DNA of 64,000 nt from Holothuria scabra (lineage: Eukaryota > Echinodermata > Holothuroidea > Aspidochirotida > Holothuriidae), in the NCBI GenBank assembly GCA_037179385.1, contig CM074184.1:13410001-13474000 (forward strand). The letters run 5' to 3'. The notes beneath the pieces are model-generated. The model was not told where the DNA came from and made no database searches. It saw only the letters and a program-made list of their open reading frames with translations. The position numbers and the translations under genes are program-made. This document shows, in pieces, positions 26,401 through 35,400 of this stretch. Position 1 is the stretch's first letter; every line of letters starts with the position of its first letter.

Positions 26401-29400
26401 ATTTATGGTAGACAATTTGTGTTAATTAAAACAGGATGTATTTTTTGGGTACAAACTTCTTGTACGTCACCCCTATAACTTTTGTTATTTTGCATTTGAA
26501 ATACTATTTAACTCGAAATTAAATCAAGTTATACCTCAGGTGAATCGATTTTGGAGGAAATTTAAATTTGCTTTGGAAGTTGAAAAGTATCTTGAAAGGT
26601 CAAAAAGTCGAGGAAAATTTCCGTATGATGATTTATGTACCATTCCTTAGTTGCTTTCAATTATTTCAATATGCTATTATTTTGACATTATTAATTTCTG
26701 TGTATATACCGCTGGATGAGTGTGAACTTGAAATTGAATAAAAGAGATGGAACATAAAAAAAATGTTCCATTTATATAAATCAATACCTTATAGCACTTC
26801 CAACAGACCTGTTCCAAAAATTGCTTTAATCAGGTTTTTTTAATCACATTCTACCACATTTAATGCTAATGCCACTTACAAAAGCAAATATACACCAGAA
26901 TGCCATCTTATAATTCTTTGTAGCTTGCTTGAAAAAAGGGCTACTAGGGGAATTGTGATTCCTCAATGTTCCATGCATTCCCAGCTACTGCAAATTGGTG
27001 TAATAAACTTCAGGTCCAGAAATGAATTAGGGGCTGAAATGGGAAATAACACAGACCTGATAATAAACTTTTGGCAATTTGAGGGTAATATAAACCTCTT
27101 CATTTTTTTCCAGAATACTTCAAAATGATTCCCCAACCATTCAAAAACCTCAGTCCAAAGATGTATCCTTGTTTAAGATTGAGAAATACTCTAACAGCAA
27201 AGGGATGATTTGAGGTCCCCCTTTCATATACCTGGTCTGTATCCAAGAATCTGCATTGCATTCTGGAACTTTTGACAAGCCTGTTGATAGTGACCTTCTT
27301 TAAACAACAAACAGCCCAGGTTGACTTCTGTGTCTGGATCATCAGTCGGACACTGCTCAACTAAACTCTGAAATTAAACCAATGTAAATGTTCCTATAAG
27401 TAACATTTCCACACATAAAGCAGTCACAACCTAACTTTAATATTCTAGGTACTACTAAATAAAATAAAGAAATAGAATGTAATCAAAACATTTATTTATC
27501 CAACTTCACAAATACAGTGCGCAATCCCCCAATTCTACGTTCTTCATCAATACAACATAATTTTCCATATTCTACATTCAATTGATTATCCTTTTGGCAA
27601 TTTGCCTTTACCATTTGACCAGGGAGCTGTTATTTGGGAGGAGATACAACACTTTGATATGAGGCTTACGCTGCCAAGGCCACTCAGTAATCTGTTTTTA
27701 TCATTCTTGGCATTTCTATAATGCTGGTACGGGGTCAGTAAGAAGGCACCAAAAGGCACTTGTCATCTGCTACGGTTGAAGAAGGACAGGCAGGTTTTTG
27801 CAAAGCCACAGAATTACCAGTGGCCAGGTAAATAAAAGTAGTATTTGGTCTTTGGACGCTCGGAGATGTGTATGAAAAAATATCAACTCAGTGGTATGTC
27901 AAAATCTGAACAAGAATTTACATCAGGCTATTTCAGGAAACAGTGGGAAACATGTAATCTTGTTGTCCAAAAAATTTGACTTTTACCCCTATAGCTTATC
28001 TGCATGTCATGCCTTCTAGAGGGACATTCCAATTGAATTCATTTATTTCAGATAAACAGTCGTTTCAAGTTTGTGATTGCAACTGTTCTTAAACTGTTGG
28101 TGGTACAGACCTACTTATCAAAGTATTGTTCTGCATGAGCCACTTGTCTAAGGAGTAGTTACCTTGAATGAGATGGTGTTCCAGGAATGATACTGAAGTG
28201 GTGCCACAAGAAAAGGAAGGAAACCTTTGCAGCAATTTACAGCTTGTCTTCATTACTTTAAAGAGGTTTTTAAAGTATTAGCATAAATTAAAAGCTGTAT
28301 CTCCTTCCAAATAGCAGCTCCCAGATTTGACTTGGCCATGACCCTTACAATTATGATTGTGGCAGATAACCCCTGTCTAAATTGGTCCCAGAGTCAGCCT
28401 TCATTAGTTAAAAGCTGCTTTACAGCTCTACACTATTCTTTAGACACCCTCTCTGGCTACTCAATTTAATTAACCACACGAAATGTAACGTGGGGAAGCA
28501 AGAACCACTGAGAACACTAATCCTCTTGGGCATGTCAGCCTCCACCATTGAATGTGTACTAACATCTACCTGCAGCTTTGAGGGTGTAGAAATATTTGGT
28601 AGAATCCACAAGCACCACTTCACAGGTTTTTTCACAGCAAAACCAAAGTTATATTGTCCATTTGTGACAATCCTCTGAGAATTTTATCATTCTCAAAATA
28701 CTGATACATAAAAAATTTACAAAAAAAAAGCCAGTAATCTCATTAAACATGAAAATCAATATGACAGTATCTTTTGTAAATCACTGACTCTCAATGTATG
28801 AAAAGTCAACATGCTGTATTTTTTTCAAAGGTTGTCATTTAATCCTTTTCCATTAGTTCTGGGATCTTGGAGTCTTATATTCTAGCCTTTAACAATTTAG
28901 TAAAATTCCCTTAAATCTCTATTTCCCAAGAGGACTCAACATAAATTTTCACAGACAGGATCAGCTTGAAAAAATATGCATTTTCCACAATTCTTTCTGA
29001 ATTTCCAAGTAAAACAAGAAAGGAAGTATTTTCCAACTTAATATTTTTCTAGAAAGACACCTGCCAGCTTCCCATTGTTTTTCCACCCAAGTCCAGAGAA
29101 ATCATGTTATCTATGACAAAACAAATAAAGTACAGAACACTGACCTTAGCTGCAGGTAGATCCTCCTCACCATACTTAACAGCAGCTTGAAGCTTTGTTA
29201 TCTGTGAGGGAGACATACAACAAAATTAAATGATCAACTTCAGAAGAAGAAACAAAACATAATGTGTACTATATAATTGCAATGCTTCCACATTGTGCCA
29301 TGGCTTGAAGAGTGGCAGTGGTTTATTCCACGCTTCCATCTGCTGAGAACCAATGCATTTGTACGTGGGTGCAGTCCTGTTTGATGTATTGCTAGAAGGC

Positions 29401-32400
29401 TTTCTCAAGTTTTCCTTCCAATTGGCATCAACCTTGCCACTAAAATGGGTTTCCAAGATGACAAGGTAAGGTACCATAGGTTGCACACTTGACTGAAGCA
29501 GGAACAGTTAATCTCAGTATCATCAGGATATAGGGCAATCAATTGACACAAAGATGGCAAATAACAAACAAAATATCTTGTGTCTGAACCTAATGGAAAA
29601 TTTTCCAAATGCAGCAAATACAAAAGGGGTGTGCACATATTTTACATCTGTAAGGAGATATGTAATTGTAACTTCAATTTCACAACACATCCCACCTCCT
29701 CGAAATTAAGGCCCCATTCACTGTACAGTGACCTTATCAAGTAGTAAAACTGTGACCATAAAAACAACACATGACATCTATGGTTAACTGAATTAATGCA
29801 TTTATAGATCTAAAGATGCAGCCTCTGAGCTGGAGGAGGACAGTCAATGTTCATTAAGAGAGTTAAACATTTTTGTGCAATGAGGCATCCTGTCAGAGAA
29901 TTGACCCAATATTTCACAGACATTGATGTACTTTTTCCTGTAAAATGTGACTAACCTATCAGCCTGCTTTGATGCATCACTTGTAGAAGCATGACACACC
30001 GCTGCATAACAACTCAGGATGAAAATGACAAATGTTTGACTCAACACTGTTTGGGGGTCAGGGAGGGTGCATGTTACAACTGATAAATGAATAGGTTGGC
30101 ATACAGTACAGACATGCTGAGGAGCTGATCAGATCTGTAAACTAGACTTACCTTTGGTTGGTACTCTGGGTTCTCTATTTGGAAGGTAGCTTTCATGGCT
30201 TCAGGATACATACAAGCATGATAGAGTGCCTGGGCATAGTACAGCTTGTAGTCTTCAACCTCTGGATGAATCTGAACCAGTTGTTCGTAACAATCAGAAG
30301 CATTCAGGAAATCTTGGATATGAAAATAGCAGTAACCCAGGAGGGACAAAGCACCTCTAGACTGCAGAGATCATAGACAAAAAAGTTGGTTCAAACACTT
30401 ACTACAATGTCACTCTTGTACATTTAATAATATATAATATAATATATAATTTGATATTAAAATGAGATCACCCCTTGTTATTCTTAATGTTTCATTTCTT
30501 GTGAAACATCCTGTTCTCGTTAAATTATCTCAGCTACTCATCCAAATAAGATAAACTGTATTCTTGCATCTAACAGTTTGCATTTATTATGTAAATTAAA
30601 GTAAAAAATTATCAATCAATTAGTAAAGAACTTTACAGGGGTGGAATATGTTCAATTGGAGGCAATACTGAGGCAATACTCAAATGGTTCTTCCATCCAG
30701 TAAGGCCAACCCAAAATAGTTATTTATAAAGATGGGTAATTTAACTTTATTATCCCAAATGCATGATAATGTACATTACACATTGATACAAATTAAAGGA
30801 CATACACATTCTCATAGGAAAGGGGAGAGACAGTTGTTTAAACAGAAAGATGTGCAAAAAGACTAATTTAATCTTTAATAAACAACTTTCCATTTTAAGA
30901 AAAAATTTTCAAGGTACAAATAGAGGGGAAAAAATGTGAATTTTGAGCAGGATGATGAGCACAGTGGTGTATACAGGATTTTGAAGGTGGGGAGGGGGGA
31001 CACGGCCGGTGTTTATCCCCAACTGACATGGATTTTGATGACCCTTTTTTTTTTCTTTTTTATGCTTTTCTGCACTTTAGTTCTTGGCACATACTTATGC
31101 TATCCAAATTTTCTAGGCCCTTTTTTTTTTTTGCTTTGACAACCATTTTCTGCCCCCACAGGGGCTGGTGTGTGGTTAAAGTTCCGATGCTCAGTGTGTC
31201 TCTTCAAACTTTTTCTCTTCCTTGAACCCTAAAATCCCCTGACTGAGTGATTTTAGTTTTCCCCCAACTGACTTCGGAGGTGGGGGAGGGGGACCTGTGC
31301 CCCCCCCCTTTAAAGATGCTACTGGATGAGTACCAATAAAGCAAAAGGTCATGCCTTCAACAATGAGCCCTAGGTTTTAACTTTTACGGGTAAAAATGGT
31401 GACTGCCCAAATGTCATGAAAATGTGTTGTACTATTTTCATTATTTACTACAATGCCCTCAGAAATACAACTGTTAATTAAAATTTACTGCATCATATAC
31501 TGTATCAGAATCAAAAGAGTCTAAAAGATGGTCCAGGACATCTGACAAGACCTCAGATTTAAACTTCCAAAATCCATCAACACAGATCATGAACCAAGCA
31601 TCATTTTAATAGGCTGTCAACTATGTTTAACACTAACCCGAAAAGTTAATTATTTTGCATAAACTTCATCTAAGGTCTTGGGCCCAAATTCCTGAATACG
31701 CTTGAAGTACCACTAATTGAATATCATTATGACAAATGAATGAACCATCAAACCATCACCATTGCTGAAGAGAATGTGTAAAAGTAGCTTTTTGGAACAT
31801 TAAATGAAAAGGCCTTAGAACCCATTCAATATGTTGAACCTTGAACTAAAATTCCACAATAGAATTAAAGGTGACGTTTAAGCACAAATATAATTTCTAT
31901 AAGTGGAAGAGGAATTGAATCTAAGACAAAGTGTGAGGAAACTTCCATTCCTCAAATCAGACCTGTATTTCTTGAGATTTCAGTAAATAGTGAAGTCACT
32001 AGATTTGTGTTCTGAATTGAGCTATAGGGTAGCAGAGGTTGTATCACTTCCTCAACTTGACAAGGAATGTTTTTACCTTTCCTTTTTTTCAGACTGTTGT
32101 GCAGTTCTGAAGACATTAAAGGCATATTTTCATCATCCCAAGCAGTTCCAATCCTCCCAACCTACTTACTTCTAGCCCCTCCCACATTTATCTAAAACTC
32201 ATCTTTATTCAGACACAATCCTAGTTTACTGCTTCATGGCTTGTCCCAGTGGCCATACAAGTCCATAATGCGTAATCAAGACACTCTCAGTGCCCATGCT
32301 GTGTAATTAAGCTATGATGCATTGTTTGAATGTGATGCCAATCAAAGAGCTGTACCAATTGAGGGTTTTGATATATGCATACTGAAACTGTAATTTAGGG

Positions 32401-35400
32401 TGACGAATGACTGCCTTTAAAGTCAATAGGGATAGGACCTAACAGTGGTGAATGAAAAATTTGTTAAGTTCTCATGGCACTTATGCAATCACATTCTGAT
32501 AATATGTGATTGTTGAGGAGAAAATTGTTGTACAGTACAAAGAAAAAAAAAAGACTCTCCATAAATATGAGGATATAATGTCATACATGCTTGTTGTTTC
32601 CTTTTTGTTAGAAAAAGACAACTTTAAGTGCTCATATCTGTAGGACCACAAATCTGATTTTGTTGCAAATTTCACTGAATTGCTTAGAATAAGTACCCCC
32701 CTAGCATACGTACTTGTACCAAAAGTTGATGTGACCTTTAACCCTACTTTTAAACTATGACTAACCAACCATAACTTAATTCCGTTTAGAATTTTCAAAC
32801 ACTCAGGTTCTGACATCACATGATATTGCCCTTTTTCAACATTAATTGAGGCTGCCTCATGATATCTTTTATTAAATTCATGCCTTGACTAGAAATTGTT
32901 CAAATATCCAATTAAAGCAACTACAAAGCAAGAAAAAGCCTTTAAATGGCTAATGAATTACAGCTTCACACTGATTATTGTAGCAAATCAACACTTTAAA
33001 ATAAATCTGGGTTTCTTCTGAAAGACCTATTCAGATGGGAAATTTATAGATTGTGATTGCCTGATACGCCCACCTTCTTTTGACCTGGATTACAAAAGAC
33101 CCCAGTTTTCCTGTTCCTCAGGCAATGGCCTTCGTATCTTCAGCAATGGCCTTGATGCCCTATAAAATTTTATGACCATCAAGGCCATTTGGCCTCTATG
33201 CCCTTCTTGTGAGATTACAAAGTGACCAATACAAAATCACTTGTTTGGCCTTGGTGCCCTCTCAGTTTGCATGACATGCCCTTAAAACTGATAGGAAAAT
33301 GGCCTTGCCCTGCTGGAACCTTAATTCCAGCCCTGGTCATTGCAAAACACATACAGCAAATAAACTCACTATACCTTTGGATGGTTCTGCAGCTGCTGGG
33401 AAAGAATCTGTATAGCATCAGGATACTTGCCCTCTTTGATCTGAAAAAACACAAAGAGAAGAAAAAACTTTTAATCACACTATCAATCAATGGTAGAATT
33501 TTGACAACTTCATCTGCCATTAAATATAGGTTAACATACTGAATGGTAATTGGATGACACGTCACCAACCTTGAGACGGACAGTACAGGTACCTTCAAAG
33601 GATAATTCAGAGCACTGAGAATATTCTAACCAATGAAAATTACTCCTTTTTTTCCATGTTATGATTTGATTGTTTAAAGGGACGGTCAAAGTTTGACAGA
33701 GAATATTTACCTTTTGTCAGGTAACAAAATTCCACACAGATGTAAAACTACCTCCACAAAACCAACCACCAGGTGAGACCATGATCACAGAGCTCTGTTG
33801 TGCACTTTAAGTCAAGGTACAAATGTGGTGCAGAGTTAAAATTGTGAGAAAATTATACACACCAATTCTGATTGCTGCTTTAAATTGAAAAGTATCCACA
33901 CACATTACCCAAATGGTTGTTGACATGTGGTCCTTCTTTGTCTGGATAACAGCTGTTTTTCCAGGAGCTGCTTGAAGGAGAGCACACTAGGGGTGGATTT
34001 TAACTCCAATGGAAGGTTATTCCACAGAGGAATGGTGTGTGGATAAAGTGAGTATCTGTAACAGTCCTTATTTGCGGACAGAAAAATATAGTTCATAGCA
34101 TGGGTTTCCCTGGTATGGAATGCTTTACTTTTAGTTAAGGAATGAGAGACATTACATGGTATTCATCCATGACTTTCTTGAATAGAGAAATAAATTCACC
34201 TTTTGTCCGGAGCAATACAAGGGCATCCTCATCCAGATCTTCAGCATTGCCTTAAGCATTGATAACCATTTTTCACAAACCTTGCCCCAGGGTGTTTCAC
34301 TTTTTCAATAGAATCAATATGGGAAGGGCAGTAAGGATCCATTCTAGCTTTGGCCTGACCAGAGATTAATTTTCCTGATAGAAGAAGAACAATTCCATAA
34401 GTTCCTTTTCAGAAAACCCAAGCACTTTTACAGCACTTTTAACAGTCTGAGACATATATGTTTAGACCAAGAGAGGTCATTTGGTATTCAACACCAAGTT
34501 AGATAGGGGTGGCATTTGACTAACTTGCAGCAACGAGTCACCCAGAAAGTAGTTATGATGAAATGGCCTTTTCTCATAAGTTATCCCCAAAACGAAGCAC
34601 ATGAATTTCATCTGCCAAAGATATTCCCACGCACTAAGTGCCTTAGAGGCCAGTGCAGCCATTTGGAGAATCTACCTGGTGATGAACTATTAAATCATCC
34701 TCAAAAAGATGTACATTCCATGAGACAGAATCCAGGAATAAAAGGAGGCCAAGAACAGTGCTTTGGGGCATCCATGACATCACATTGGATTTCCCCATCA
34801 ATTACAGTAAGATCCACTGTGTTCAATTAGTCAAAGAGCTTTCAATCCACTTTAAAGTGCATAGTTTCACTGCAAAACCATCATTTACATGTTATATGCA
34901 GGTTTTTGCGGCAATACCATGGCACTCTAGCAGTGTAAATGACGGTGCCTATTTTGGCTTGTCATAGGTCTACTTCATTACATTTTCCCAATATTTACAC
35001 CTGTATCAAAGTGGTAGCAACCAAAAGTTCAAGAAGACTAAAAATTCAAATTGTCACAACAAAATTATGTTGCTATATTAAATAGAAAATCAACAAACAA
35101 ACGAGATTAAAAACAGCCGACAGTATTTCATAAGGCCTGCATCTTTGCACTGCATTGAATTTAAAGGTGTTTTCCAAGCTGTTAGGATATCACCAATTTT
35201 AAATATTGCAATCAATCAGAACCTTCACACACAGGTACACTTTTCTCTTGCATATCCACATTTAGGGCCTACAGGATGTAAACAAATGATGTCACTTTTG
35301 CTGCGTTTGCTACAGTAACGTTACTGCTAGTGTATGCACTATCACAGGCAGCTTTATTAGTAGGAAGCTATCTTTGTTTTGACATCTGGGCATGTTACCT

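Noticed and set aside
33901..34096. Small standalone plus- or minus-strand gene
   Set aside because: The minus frame is the tail of a decayed LINE reverse transcriptase whose upstream motifs follow in other frames.
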